This document shows, one piece after another, positions 54,438 through 62,952 of a DNA stretch of 64,000 bases. The notes beneath the pieces were generated by a model, which worked only from the letters and a program-made list of their open reading frames with translations, was not told the DNA's origin and ran no database searches. The position numbers and the translations under genes are program-made. Source of the stretch: Streptococcus oralis (GTDB taxonomy: Bacteria > Bacillota > Bacilli > Lactobacillales > Streptococcaceae); NCBI RefSeq assembly GCF_021497945.1, contig NZ_CP046524.1:469501-533500 (forward strand), written 5' to 3'. Every line of letters begins with the position of its first letter. Within the stretch, counting starts at the first letter, position 1.

Positions 54438-54472
54438 TTTTTTTTTTTTAAAAAAAGCAAATATGATACAAT
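54438..54472 (+). promoter_or_regulatory. Promoter with a T12-A7 homopolymer tract
   Basis: Extended -10 TGATACAAT (TACAAT at 54467-54472); the -35 position falls in a run of 12 T followed by 7 A (54438-54456). The run length would set the promoter spacing. Confidence 0.5.
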
Positions 54473-54506
54473 TTTATTTGAAAAAAATAAAAAAGGAGAT
54501 TTTATT

Positions 54507-54887
54507 ATGAAATCAAAAACACTTGCTTTAATTAGTGGTATCGTCGGTCTTGTGGGAGGAATTTTACTTCTTATTGGTCCTTTTGTCTTGTTGGGAACAG
54601 CGGTAAATACAGCTGCTACAACTCTTAATGGAGGAGCTACTGCAGGAGCTGTTTCAGGTGTTGGCTTGCTCTTGAATGCCTTGAAGATTGCAAATCTTGT
54701 TCTTGGTATTATTGCTATTGTTTACTATAAAGGAGATAATCGTGTAGGTGCAGCTCCGTCTGTACTAATGATTGTTTCTGGTGGGGTTAGTCTCATTCCA
54801 TTCTTAGGATGGGTTGGGGGTATCCTTGCTATTATCGGAGGATCTTTATTCCTTGCAACATTGAAGAAATTCAAATCAGAAGAATAA
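54507..54887 (+). CDS. Small membrane protein (DUF4064-like), unknown function
   Basis: This 126-residue protein has four predicted membrane segments rich in Gly, Ala and Val (IVGLVGGILLLIGPFVLLG, GVSLIPFLGWVGGILAIIGG) and a basic C-terminus. I chose the ATG at 54507 because AAAAGGAGA precedes it; the frame reaches far upstream to 54345 through AT-rich, non-coding-looking sequence. It is followed 13 nt later by a lipoprotein gene. Confidence 0.7.
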   Translation: MKSKTLALISGIVGLVGGILLLIGPFVLLGTAVNTAATTLNGGATAGAVSGVGLLLNALKIANLVLGIIAIVYYKGDNRVGAAPSVLMIVSGGVSLIPFLGWVGGILAIIGGSLFLATLKKFKSEE

Positions 54888-54900
54888 AAGGCATTTTAGC

Positions 54901-55377
54901 ATGAAAGGATCAAAAAAGTTTATCGGTCTAGGAGTGGTTCTATTATCTATTTCTCTTCTGGCTGCATGTGGAGTGCAAAGTTCAAAGACTGCTTCAACAA
55001 GTAATGATGAGAAGACAGTAGCAACATCTAATACCTCAAAAGAAACAATCACTTCCGATATGCCAGTTGTAACAGACGATGCGATTGAATCAATGCGCAC
55101 TTATGCAGATTATATAGATCTTTATAAAAATATTTTTGATGATTATTTTACTAAAGCTGAGGAAAGTTTCAAAGGCACAGCTATGGAAAATAATGAGTCG
55201 TTTACTAAACTAAAAGAGTCAACTCAAAAATTATTCGATGCGCAGAAAAAATTGTATGATTTGCTAGGGTCGACTGAGATCAAGGAAGATGATAAATCAA
55301 AATTGTCTCAACAATTGAAAGATTTTAGAGATAATTTGCAAAAACAGTTGAAAACTTTGACAGCTCAACTACAATAA
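54901..55377 (+). CDS. Lipoprotein of unknown function
   Basis: This 158-residue protein has a lipoprotein signal (GVVLLSISLLAACG, lipid-modified Cys in LAAC), a Ser/Thr-rich linker, and a helical mature domain (ESFTKLKESTQKLFDAQKKL, KSKLSQQLKDFRDNLQKQ) that looks coiled-coil. No family is recognised. It is probably cotranscribed with the preceding membrane protein, since only 13 nt separate them. Confidence 0.78.
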   Translation: MKGSKKFIGLGVVLLSISLLAACGVQSSKTASTSNDEKTVATSNTSKETITSDMPVVTDDAIESMRTYADYIDLYKNIFDDYFTKAEESFKGTAMENNESFTKLKESTQKLFDAQKKLYDLLGSTEIKEDDKSKLSQQLKDFRDNLQKQLKTLTAQLQ

Positions 55378-55422
55378 GATAGAAATTATTTTTTGTAGTA
55401 ACGGAGAACAAATGGTAAAATT

Positions 55423-55457
55423 ACACCCCAAATGTTAGAAATAGGGGTGTTTTTTTG
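55423..55457 (+). terminator. Terminator after the lipoprotein gene
   Basis: ACACCCC, loop, GGGGTGT then T7. Confidence 0.87.
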
Positions 55458-55615
55458 AGATTAAATAATGAATATGGAATAGAAACTACCAAAAACAATG
55501 TGATTGCCAAACAGTCCTTTCCTTTTTGTTTTTCACTAGCTTTTTTGTGAAAAATTGTGTAAAATGGAATAGATAAACGAGGGCAACCTCGAAAAATTAA
55601 AGGAGAATCCATCTA

Positions 55616-56308
55616 ATGGTAAAATTGGTTTTTGCTCGCCACGGTGAGTCTGAATGGAACAAAGCTAACCTTTTCACTGGTTGGGCTGATGTTGATTTGT
55701 CTGATAAAGGAACACAACAAGCGATTGACGCTGGTAAATTGATCAAAGAAGCTGGTATCGAATTTGACCAAGCTTACACTTCAGTATTGAAACGTGCGAT
55801 CAAAACAACAAACTTGGCTCTTGAAGCTGCTGACCAATTGTGGGTTCCAGTTGAAAAATCATGGCGCTTGAACGAACGTCACTACGGTGGTTTGACTGGT
55901 AAAAACAAGGCTGAAGCTGCTGAACAATTTGGTGATGAGCAAGTTCACATCTGGCGTCGTTCATACGATGTATTGCCTCCAAACATGGACCGTGATGATG
56001 AGCATTCAGCTCACACTGACCGTCGTTACGCTTCACTTGACGACTCAGTTATTCCAGATGCTGAAAACTTGAAAGTGACTTTGGAACGTGCCCTTCCATT
56101 CTGGGAAGACAAAATCGCTCCAGCACTTAAAGATGGTAAAAACGTATTCGTAGGAGCTCACGGTAACTCAATCCGTGCCCTTGTAAAACACATCAAACGC
56201 TTGTCAGACGACGAAATCATGGACGTGGAAATCCCTAACTTCCCACCATTGGTATTCGAATTCGATGAAAAATTGAACGTAGTTTCTGAATACTACCTTG
56301 GAAAATAA
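55616..56308 (+). CDS. gpmA: 2,3-bisphosphoglycerate-dependent phosphoglycerate mutase
   Basis: GpmA interconverts 3- and 2-phosphoglycerate in glycolysis. The 230-residue protein has the phospho-histidine motif RHGESEWN at residues 8-15, and the second active-site histidine in GAHGNSIR. The length matches cofactor-dependent mutases. The codon bias is that of a highly expressed gene. It is monocistronic, with a terminator after it. Confidence 0.97.
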   Translation: MVKLVFARHGESEWNKANLFTGWADVDLSDKGTQQAIDAGKLIKEAGIEFDQAYTSVLKRAIKTTNLALEAADQLWVPVEKSWRLNERHYGGLTGKNKAEAAEQFGDEQVHIWRRSYDVLPPNMDRDDEHSAHTDRRYASLDDSVIPDAENLKVTLERALPFWEDKIAPALKDGKNVFVGAHGNSIRALVKHIKRLSDDEIMDVEIPNFPPLVFEFDEKLNVVSEYYLGK

Positions 56309-56320
56309 TCTATAAACAGA

Positions 56321-56346
56321 AAGCCTAGGATTCTAGGCTTTTTTGT
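56321..56346 (+). terminator. Terminator after gpmA
   Basis: AAGCCTAG, loop GATT, CTAGGCTT, then T-run. Confidence 0.87.
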
Positions 56347-56429
56347 TTTTGCTTCTAGTTTCCAACTAGTTGAAAAAGCGTTATAATGATAGTAAAGAGT
56401 GACTAAATTGTAAGAAAGAGAGAAGGACG

Positions 56430-57131
56430 ATGGCTTATATTGAAATGAAACACAGCTACAAGCGTTACCAGGTTGGGGATACGGAGATTGTGGCTAATCG
56501 TGATGTGAATTTTGAAATTGAAAAGGGGGAGCTGGTTATCATACTTGGCGCTTCAGGTGCTGGAAAATCAACCGTTCTCAATCTCCTAGGAGGTATGGAT
56601 ACCAATGATGAGGGGGAGATTTGGATCGATGGTGCCAATATTGCCAACTATAGTTCGCACCAACGAACAAACTATCGTCGTGAAGATGTAGGCTTTGTTT
56701 TTCAATTTTACAATCTGGTCTCTAATCTGACAGCCAAGGAAAATGTGGAATTGGCCTCAGAAATCGTAGCGGATGCCCTAGATCCAGAGCAAGTGCTCAA
56801 AGACGTAGGTCTGGCTCATCGCCTGAATAACTTTCCAGCCCAGCTTTCTGGAGGGGAGCAACAGCGGGTATCTATTGCACGGGCAGTAGCCAAAAATCCT
56901 AAAATCCTCCTTTGTGATGAACCGACAGGTGCTTTGGATTACCAGACGGGGAAGCAAGTCTTGAAAATTCTCCAAGACATGTCTCGTCAAAAGGGGGCGA
57001 CAGTGATTATCGTGACCCACAATGGCGCGCTAGCCCCTATTGCAGATCGGGTGATTCACATGCGCGATGCCACGGTTAAGAGCATGACAATCAATGAGCA
57101 TCCGCAGGATATCGAAACATTGGAGTATTAG
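56430..57131 (+). CDS. ABC transporter ATP-binding protein (MacB/LolD type)
   Basis: This 233-residue ATPase has Walker [10 protein letters not shown] near residues 39-47, signature LSGGEQQR, Walker [13 protein letters not shown], and H-loop VTHN. The sequence matches the MacB/LolD/FtsE-type group that pairs with FtsX-like permeases. The substrate is unknown; such systems handle antimicrobial peptides, lipids or cell-wall signals. The permease starts 1 nt after its stop. Confidence 0.93.
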   Translation: MAYIEMKHSYKRYQVGDTEIVANRDVNFEIEKGELVIILGASGAGKSTVLNLLGGMDTNDEGEIWIDGANIANYSSHQRTNYRREDVGFVFQFYNLVSNLTAKENVELASEIVADALDPEQVLKDVGLAHRLNNFPAQLSGGEQQRVSIARAVAKNPKILLCDEPTGALDYQTGKQVLKILQDMSRQKGATVIIVTHNGALAPIADRVIHMRDATVKSMTINEHPQDIETLEY

Positions 57132-57132
57132 C

Positions 57133-59835
57133 ATGAAAAAAACATACCGAAAAGACTTGCTCCAGTCAGTGACTGCTTCAAAGGGACGCTTTGTTTCTAT
57201 CCTGACCTTGATGATGCTGGGTTCCCTGGCCCTAGTAGGTCTTAAAGTAGCTAGTCCAAATATGGAACGTACGGCAGGGGATTATCTCCGTAAAGCCAAT
57301 ACCCTGGATCTGGCCGTAATAGCTGATTATGGCTTGGACAAAGAAGACCAGGACGAACTAAAGACCCTTAAAGGAGCAAGTGTTGAGTTTGGCTATATGG
57401 CAGACCTAACAGTTGAAAATAGTGAAGAAGCGGTTCGACTTTATTCCAAACCAGAGAGCATTTCAACCTTTCAAGTGACGGAAGGTCGACTGCCAGAAGC
57501 TGATGGGGAAATTGCCCTAGCTGACTTCTGGAAAGACCGTTATCAGATTGGACAGGCTATCACCTTTAGCAAGAAAGAAGAAGGGAAGTCCGTTATAAAA
57601 TCCCAAACTTTCACAATTACTGGATTTGTTCAGTCGGGTGAGATCCTTTCTAAAAAAGATTTAGGGAGTGCTAGTAGTGGAAATGGAAGCTTGGCTGGCT
57701 ATGGAGTGATTTTACCCAGTCAGTTTGATTCAGATGTTTATAGTATTGCGCGTGTGCGCTATGATGATTTAAAAAACCTGGATGCTTTTTCATCAGACTA
57801 TAGGACCAAACGAGCTCAATATCAGGAAGACTTGCAAGACATGCTTGCTGATAATGGTCAAAAACGATTGGTAAGCATCAAAACAAATGGGCAAAAGAGC
57901 TTAGAAGCTGGAAAAGACCAGCTACAAACAGCTGAAAGTAACCTTCAAAAAGGCAAGAGTCAGTTAGAGCAGGCTGAAAGTCGATTAAAAACTCAAGAAG
58001 AACCAGTGACCGCTTTACCAGAACCGCAAAAGAGTCAAATCGAGGGACAGCTGACAAAAGCTAAGGAAGAATTGGCTACAGAAAAAGAAAAACTGGCTCA
58101 GACAGAGAGTAATCTAGCCAAGGAAAAAGAGAAGCTTGAACAGCGTCAGAAAGAGCTGGATGAACTGGCAGAGCCGAAATACCACGTATACAATCGCCAA
58201 ACCATGCCAGGTGGTCAAGGCTACCTCATGTACAGCAATGCATCGTCAAGCATTCGTTCAGTCGGGAATATCTTCCCCGTTGTGCTTTATATGGTCGCTG
58301 CAATGGTGACCTTTACAACTATGACTCGCTTTGTAGACGAAGAACGCACCAATGCTGGTATTTTCAAGGCCCTAGGTTACCGTAACCGAGATATAGTTGC
58401 CAAGTTTGTCCTCTATGGTTTTCTTGCAGGAACTGTGGGAACCACTTTAGGAACGCTTCTAGGACATTATCTCCTTGCAGGAGTGATTTCGGATGTTATA
58501 ACAACTGGGATGGTCGTTGGGAAAAGTCAGGAGTATTTCTATTGGTCTTATAGTCTTATTGCCCTAGCTTTAAGTTGGGTATCCAGTGTTTTGCCGGCTT
58601 ATCTGGTGGCGCGAAGGGAATTACACGATGAAGCAGCCCAACTCTTACTTCCAAAACCTCCCGTTAAAGGATCAAAGATTTTGCTGGAACGCCTGAGCTT
58701 TATATGGAGTCGTTTGAGCTTTACTCATAAGGTTACGGCAAGAAATATTTTCCGTTATAAGCAACGGATGTTGATGACCATTTTTGGAGTTGCGGGTTCG
58801 GTTGCTCTCCTATTTGCAGGTCTTGGTATTCAGTCTTCTGTGGGAGGAGTTGTCGAGCGTCAATTTGAACAAATCCAGCAATACCAGATGATTGTAGCGG
58901 AAAAGAGCAGTGCCAGTGAGCAAGAAAAAGCAGATCTAGAAAGTGCCTTGCAAGCTGGGCCTATCCATGCTTATCAAAAGATTTACTCTAAATCCATTGA
59001 AAAAGATTTCAAAGGAAAAGCAGGACTTCAGACTATCACCATAATGGTCACAAGCAGAGAAGACTTCAAGCCTTTTATCGCATTAGAGGAAAAGGGGCAA
59101 GAGGTGCAGGTTACCGATGGAGCGGTCGTGAGTCAAAAACTAGCTCAACTAGCAAATGTTAATGTTGGGGACAAGCTAGAGCTTGATGGGAAAGAAATCA
59201 AGGTCTCTGCGATTTCTGAAAACTATGTTGGACACTTTGTTTATCTCAACCGAGCGACATACGAACAAGTCTACGGCACCAGTCCGAAAGACAATACCTA
59301 CCTAGTGAAATTAAAAGAGCCAACACCATCCAATACGGAGAAAGAAGCTGCTACCTTCATGGGAAAAGCTGCTGTTTCTGGGGTCGTCCAAAATGCGACA
59401 GCCATCCATCTCTTTGAATCCGTGGCTAGTTCGCTCAATAAAACCATGGCAATCCTTGTCCTTGTTTCCGTCTTACTAGCCATTGTCATTCTTTACAATC
59501 TCACTAACATCAATGTGGCAGAACGTATCCGTGAACTTTCCACTATTAAGGTTCTTGGTTTCCATAATAAAGAAGTGACCCTCTATATCTACCGCGAGAC
59601 TATGGTGCTGTCCCTTGTGGGAATTGCTCTCGGTTTGGTAGCTGGCCACTATTTACATCAATTTTTGATTCAAATGATTTCACCAGCCACCATACTCTTT
59701 TATCCTCAGGTCAGCTGGGAAGTCTATGCTCTTCCCATCGTCGTAGTGACTGTGATTTTAGCCTTACTAGGTCTATTTGTCAATCACCACTTGAGAAAAG
59801 TAGATATGCTCGAAGCCCTGAAATCAGTAGAGTAA
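57133..59835 (+). CDS. ABC transporter permease with FtsX domains and coiled coil
   Basis: This 900-residue permease has an N-terminal membrane helix, a periplasmic-type domain, and a long coiled coil near residues 263-355 (QTAESNLQKGKSQLEQAESR). Two FtsX-like domains follow, each with three or four helices (near 380-510 and 760-890). A final helix pair ends in KVDMLEALKSVE. The large extracellular coiled coil suggests it senses or moves an envelope component. Start 57133 lies 1 nt after the ATPase stop; an earlier frame overlaps that gene. Confidence 0.9.
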   Translation: MKKTYRKDLLQSVTASKGRFVSILTLMMLGSLALVGLKVASPNMERTAGDYLRKANTLDLAVIADYGLDKEDQDELKTLKGASVEFGYMADLTVENSEEAVRLYSKPESISTFQVTEGRLPEADGEIALADFWKDRYQIGQAITFSKKEEGKSVIKSQTFTITGFVQSGEILSKKDLGSASSGNGSLAGYGVILPSQFDSDVYSIARVRYDDLKNLDAFSSDYRTKRAQYQEDLQDMLADNGQKRLVSIKTNGQKSLEAGKDQLQTAESNLQKGKSQLEQAESRLKTQEEPVTALPEPQKSQIEGQLTKAKEELATEKEKLAQTESNLAKEKEKLEQRQKELDELAEPKYHVYNRQTMPGGQGYLMYSNASSSIRSVGNIFPVVLYMVAAMVTFTTMTRFVDEERTNAGIFKALGYRNRDIVAKFVLYGFLAGTVGTTLGTLLGHYLLAGVISDVITTGMVVGKSQEYFYWSYSLIALALSWVSSVLPAYLVARRELHDEAAQLLLPKPPVKGSKILLERLSFIWSRLSFTHKVTARNIFRYKQRMLMTIFGVAGSVALLFAGLGIQSSVGGVVERQFEQIQQYQMIVAEKSSASEQEKADLESALQAGPIHAYQKIYSKSIEKDFKGKAGLQTITIMVTSREDFKPFIALEEKGQEVQVTDGAVVSQKLAQLANVNVGDKLELDGKEIKVSAISENYVGHFVYLNRATYEQVYGTSPKDNTYLVKLKEPTPSNTEKEAATFMGKAAVSGVVQNATAIHLFESVASSLNKTMAILVLVSVLLAIVILYNLTNINVAERIRELSTIKVLGFHNKEVTLYIYRETMVLSLVGIALGLVAGHYLHQFLIQMISPATILFYPQVSWEVYALPIVVVTVILALLGLFVNHHLRKVDMLEALKSVE

Positions 59836-59860
59836 TTCACGGGTTTAAATAGTAAATCAG

Positions 59861-59889
59861 TTGACAAAGTCCCTGCTTCTTGGTAGAAT
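59861..59889 (+). promoter_or_regulatory. Promoter of rpsO
   Basis: TTGACA (59861-59866), 17-nt spacer, TAGAAT (59884-59889). The leader of about 85 nt contains GGTTATAGGCATGCCAACC, a hairpin that might be part of S15 autoregulation (inference). Confidence 0.8.
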
Positions 59890-59979
59890 AAGAACTGTCG
59901 TAAAGACAAATAACTTCTTCTTGGTTATAGGCATGCCAACCTGTCACTCGGATGAAGCCAAATAAAAAGGAGAAACATC

Positions 59980-60249
59980 ATGGCAATCTCAAAAGAGAAA
60001 AAAAATGAAATCATCGCACAATATGCACGTCACGAAGGTGATACAGGTTCAGTAGAGGTTCAAGTTGCTGTCCTTACTTGGGAAATCAACCACCTTAACG
60101 AACACATCAAACAACACAAAAAAGACCACGCTACTTACCGTGGATTGATGAAAAAAATCGGTCGCCGTCGTAACTTGCTTGCATACTTGCGTAAAAACGA
60201 CGTTAACCGTTACCGTGAGTTAATCAACTCTCTTGGACTTCGTCGTTAA
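59980..60249 (+). CDS. rpsO: 30S ribosomal protein S15
   Basis: This 89-residue protein, the usual length, has [20 protein letters not shown] and the RNA-binding block [22 protein letters not shown]. It binds 16S rRNA (helices 20-22) and nucleates the central domain. AAAAGGAG precedes the ATG. Confidence 0.98.
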   Translation: MAISKEKKNEIIAQYARHEGDTGSVEVQVAVLTWEINHLNEHIKQHKKDHATYRGLMKKIGRRRNLLAYLRKNDVNRYRELINSLGLRR

Positions 60250-60355
60250 TCTTGCGTCTAAAACGTTTCTATACTTCGTTGGCTTCGACTCGATGTACCA
60301 TTAGTACAATCTTCGCCTCGTCGCCTAGTCTATAAACGTTTTATCCAGCAAGATT
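60248..60355. repeat. 108-nt palindromic element directly after rpsO
   Basis: AATCTTGC at 60248-60255 and GCAAGATT at 60348-60355 are perfect terminal inverted repeats; TAAAACGTTT/AAACGTTTTA continues the stem inward. The first bases overlap the rpsO stop codon. A related 50-nt half (GTACAATCTTCG to GCAAGA) recurs at 60506-60555. Confidence 0.6.
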
Positions 60356-60357
60356 GG

Positions 60358-60385
60358 AGCTCTCTGATATTCAGAGGGCTTTTTA
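60358..60385 (+). terminator. Terminator downstream of rpsO
   Basis: AGCTCTCTGA, loop TAT, TCAGAGGGCT, then TTTTA. Confidence 0.85.
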
Positions 60386-60461
60386 TGTTGTCACCTTGCC
60401 TCGATATACTCAAGTATAATCTTCGGTTACGGTTCCTAGCACTGTAAGGTAAAATAAACCA
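60358..60461 (+). repeat. Direct repeat copy 1 flanking the cadD module
   Basis: About 100 nt from AGCTCTCTGATATTCAGAGG through CTCGATATACTCAAGTAT to TAAACCA recur with changes at 61687-61790. Confidence 0.7.
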
Positions 60462-60464
60462 GAT

Positions 60465-60488
60465 CATCTCCCTTCGGGGAGATTTTTT
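60465..60488 (+). terminator. Second terminator hairpin after rpsO
   Basis: ATCTCC, loop CTTC, GGGGAGAT, then T-run. Confidence 0.75.
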
Positions 60489-60668
60489 GTTTCACTAACA
60501 TTTTTGTACAATCTTCGGCTCATCGCCTAGTCTATAAACGGTTTATCCGGCAAGAATCATGATGCTAAGGGCGTTAAAAATCCGTATGAAAATAGGGAAA
60601 GGAAACAGTGTTCGATGAACACAAGGAGTTTCATCTTTTTCACTAGGATTTTAGCCCGAGCTCAAATC

Positions 60669-60696
60669 AGCTCTCTGACTTCAGAGAGCTTTTTTA
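60669..60696 (+). terminator. Third terminator-like hairpin
   Basis: AGCTCTCTGA...TCAGAGAGCT then TTTTTTA, related to the hairpins at 60358 and 61687. Confidence 0.7.
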
Positions 60697-60773
60697 TTGA
60701 GGTTTTATCGGTCATAATTTTGGAGACTACAAAAACCTCAAATAGTATCAGCTAATGACACCATGAAGGTGCG

Positions 60774-60804
60774 CAGTTACTCGGCTTTTCAAGCCGAGTA
60801 ACTG
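60774..60804. repeat. Perfect hairpin of 14 bp
   Basis: CAGTTACTCGGCTT, loop TTC, AAGCCGAGTAACTG; no T-run follows on either strand. It could be a small mobile or regulatory hairpin. Confidence 0.5.
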
Positions 60805-60830
60805 TCTGCAAGCCCCCTCGGAGAGCCCAC

Positions 60831-60866
60831 ACTTTACGAAGTAAAGTATAGTATGTTATACTTTAC
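60831..60866. promoter_or_regulatory. Double palindrome upstream of cadD (operator candidate)
   Basis: ACTTTAC-GAA-GTAAAGT (60831-60847) overlaps GTAAAGTATA-N6-TATACTTTAC (60841-60866). Three ACTTTAC/GTAAAGT half-sites in tandem suggest binding of a dimeric regulator; no regulator gene is adjacent. Confidence 0.45.
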
Positions 60867-60930
60867 ATGGAAGTAGTCACCGAATTCCAGTTAGAAATTA
60901 CTTTGTAACTACGTTTTGAGGAGGAGTAAA

Positions 60931-61005
60931 ATGCTTTCCTACGTTCGACATTACCCACTAGCGATAGCTAAATTAATGTGTCTGTGCTCTCCTAAAATCT
61001 GCTGA
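60931..61005 (+). CDS. 24-residue Cys-rich leader ORF
   Basis: A strong ribosome site (GAGGAGGAG) precedes MLSYVRHYPLAIAKLMCLCS followed by PKIC and TGA, 29 nt before cadD. Three cysteines cluster in the last nine residues. It is a candidate leader peptide for a metal-resistance gene, or a truncated gene. Confidence 0.45.
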   Translation: MLSYVRHYPLAIAKLMCLCSPKIC

Positions 61006-61034
61006 TTTATTACTAACTAATACAGGAGGTTTTT

Positions 61035-61646
61035 ATGGGACAGACAATCATATCTGCTATTGGTGTTTATATTTCCACCAGTATCGATTATTTAATTATT
61101 TTAATTATTTTATTTGCACAGCTATCACAGAATAAACAGAAATGGCATATTTATGCGGGGCAATATCTAGGAATAGGCTTACTTGTAGGGGCGAGTTTAG
61201 TTGCTGCTTATGTCGTTAATTTCGTTCCTGAAGAATGGATGGTTGGATTGCTTGGTTTAATCCCTATCTATTTAGGGATTCGCTTTGCAATTGTTGGAGA
61301 AGGTGAGGAAGAAGAGGAAGAAATTATTGAAAGATTAGAACAAAGCAAGGCAAATCAACTGTTTTGGACAGTTACATTGCTGACAATTGCGTCTGGCGGA
61401 GATAATTTAGGTATCTATATACCTTATTTTGCTTCGTTAGATTGGTCACAGACCCTCGTGGCGTTGCTTGTGTTTGTAATCGGCATAATTATCTTTTGCG
61501 AGATTAGTCGGATGTTATCCTCTATTCCGTTAATATTCGAGACAATTGAAAAATACGAGCGAATCATTGTGCCCTTAGTATTCATTCTACTTGGACTATA
61601 CATCATGTATGAAAATGGCACGATAGAGACTTTTCTGACCGTGTAG
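61035..61646 (+). CDS. cadD: CadD family cadmium resistance transporter
   Basis: This 203-residue integral membrane protein has about five or six helices and the CadD-type start MGQTIISAIGVYISTSIDYL. An acidic loop (GEGEEEEEEIIERLEQ) and the block TIASGGDNLGIYIPYF follow. It probably exports or gives tolerance to cadmium or related divalent cations. It is AT-rich and sits in a repeat-bounded region after rpsO; a CadD-type gene after rpsO also occurs in pneumococcus (from memory). AGGAGG precedes the start. Confidence 0.85.
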   Translation: MGQTIISAIGVYISTSIDYLIILIILFAQLSQNKQKWHIYAGQYLGIGLLVGASLVAAYVVNFVPEEWMVGLLGLIPIYLGIRFAIVGEGEEEEEEIIERLEQSKANQLFWTVTLLTIASGGDNLGIYIPYFASLDWSQTLVALLVFVIGIIIFCEISRMLSSIPLIFETIEKYERIIVPLVFILLGLYIMYENGTIETFLTV

Positions 61647-61686
61647 ATTTTTTTGTTTCACTAGGATTTTAGTCCGAGCTCAAATC

Positions 61687-61713
61687 AGCTCTCTGATTTT
61701 CAGAGGGCTTTTT
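61687..61713 (+). terminator. Terminator after cadD
   Basis: AGCTCTCTGA, loop TTT, TCAGAGGGCT, then TTTT; nearly identical to the hairpin after rpsO. Confidence 0.85.
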
Positions 61714-61790
61714 ACGTTGTCACCTTACCTCGATATACTCAAGTATTATCTTTGCTTATGCTTCCTAACACTGTATGGAAAAACCAACCA
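61687..61790 (+). repeat. Direct repeat copy 2 flanking the cadD module
   Basis: Matches 60358-60461 over about 100 nt, including GTTGTCACCTTACCTCGATA and CTCAAGTAT, with scattered substitutions. Confidence 0.7.
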
Positions 61791-61826
61791 TAATTTTTCT
61801 GATTTTAATTGTATTTTTTCCATAGC

Positions 61827-61855
61827 TTGTTACACAGTTGAAAATATGGTATACT
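61827..61855 (+). promoter_or_regulatory. Promoter of the iron ABC importer operon
   Basis: TTGTTA (61827-61832), 17-nt spacer, TATACT (61850-61855) with a TGG extension. Confidence 0.7.
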
Positions 61856-61904
61856 TTTCATGAGAATTTTCTAAATTTTTAATATTCTATCAAAGGAGGT
61901 TTGC

Positions 61905-62951
61905 ATGCTTTCCAAATTTTCTGGAAGCCGACAAGACCAGCAATTTCTGTTACTTTTAGTTATTTTGCTAGGTATTTTAGGGATTTCTCTCTTTCTAGCA
62001 GTTTCAATGGGATCTGTTGCGATTGATCTAGGAGATACCTATCGGATTATTTTGAGCAGGTTGGGATTTCCTCTTGAGATAGGAGAGGTTTCCAAGTCTA
62101 CTCTTGCCATTGTATGGAACATGAGATTCCCCCGAGTATTGTTAGGTCTGATAGTAGGAGCAGGCCTTTCTATGTGTGGTAGCGTGATGCAGTCTACAGT
62201 GAACAATCCCATCGCAGAGCCTTATGTCTTAGGAATATCTGCAGGTGCAACTCTAGGTGCAACCTTGAGCATCATTCTTGGTTTAAAAGTGATGATTAGC
62301 CTTGGAGCTTTTCTTGGAGCTATTTTGGCAACAATTGCTGTCCTCATCATTGCCTCTATGCAGGGAAGAATGACGACTTCTAGTCTGATCTTATCAGGAA
62401 CGGTAGTCAACGCTCTCTTTCTGGCTTTTTCCAACTTTATTATCTCAGTCGGAGCTAATGCGGATAGTGTGATGACCATTAAGTTTTGGACAATGGGCTC
62501 GCTTGCTGGGACTTCCTGGGCAGACTTGGTCCTGCCAACTATGGTAGTAGGAATGGCCTTTCTATTTTTCTCTACTCAGTATCGTGTTTTCAATGCGATG
62601 ATGATGGGAGATGAGGCTGCTTTAACTTTGGGAATTCCCTTACGCTTTTATTGGTATCTTTATGTGACCATGGTGGCTGTGCTGACAGCAGTCTTAGTGG
62701 CAACATGTGGAATTATTGGATTTGTCGGTCTGATTACTCCACATTTAGCTCGAGGGTTAGTAGGAACGAATTACAAGAGGCTTTTTCCCGTTGCAACCTT
62801 GCTGGGTGCCCTCTTTGTCATCTGGGCAGACGTACTCTCTCGTATCATCATTCCAAACGCAGAGCTTCCTATTGGTATTTTCACAGCCTTAGTAGGTGCT
62901 CCCTTCTTTATCTACATTGTTGGAGGTAGGCGAAGGGAGGTGAGGGTCTGA
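61905..62951 (+). CDS. FecCD family ABC transporter permease
   Basis: This 348-residue permease has about nine to ten helices and family motifs RFPRVLLGLIVGAGLSMCGS and VMQSTVNNPIAEPYVLGISA near the N-terminal half, and IGFVGLITPHLARGLVGTNY near the C-terminus. These are shared by iron-siderophore, heme and cobalamin importers. The downstream ATPase and lipoprotein complete the system. The exact ligand is not readable here. It starts after AAAGGAGG. Confidence 0.93.
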   Translation: MLSKFSGSRQDQQFLLLLVILLGILGISLFLAVSMGSVAIDLGDTYRIILSRLGFPLEIGEVSKSTLAIVWNMRFPRVLLGLIVGAGLSMCGSVMQSTVNNPIAEPYVLGISAGATLGATLSIILGLKVMISLGAFLGAILATIAVLIIASMQGRMTTSSLILSGTVVNALFLAFSNFIISVGANADSVMTIKFWTMGSLAGTSWADLVLPTMVVGMAFLFFSTQYRVFNAMMMGDEAALTLGIPLRFYWYLYVTMVAVLTAVLVATCGIIGFVGLITPHLARGLVGTNYKRLFPVATLLGALFVIWADVLSRIIIPNAELPIGIFTALVGAPFFIYIVGGRRREVRV

Positions 62952-62952
62952 T

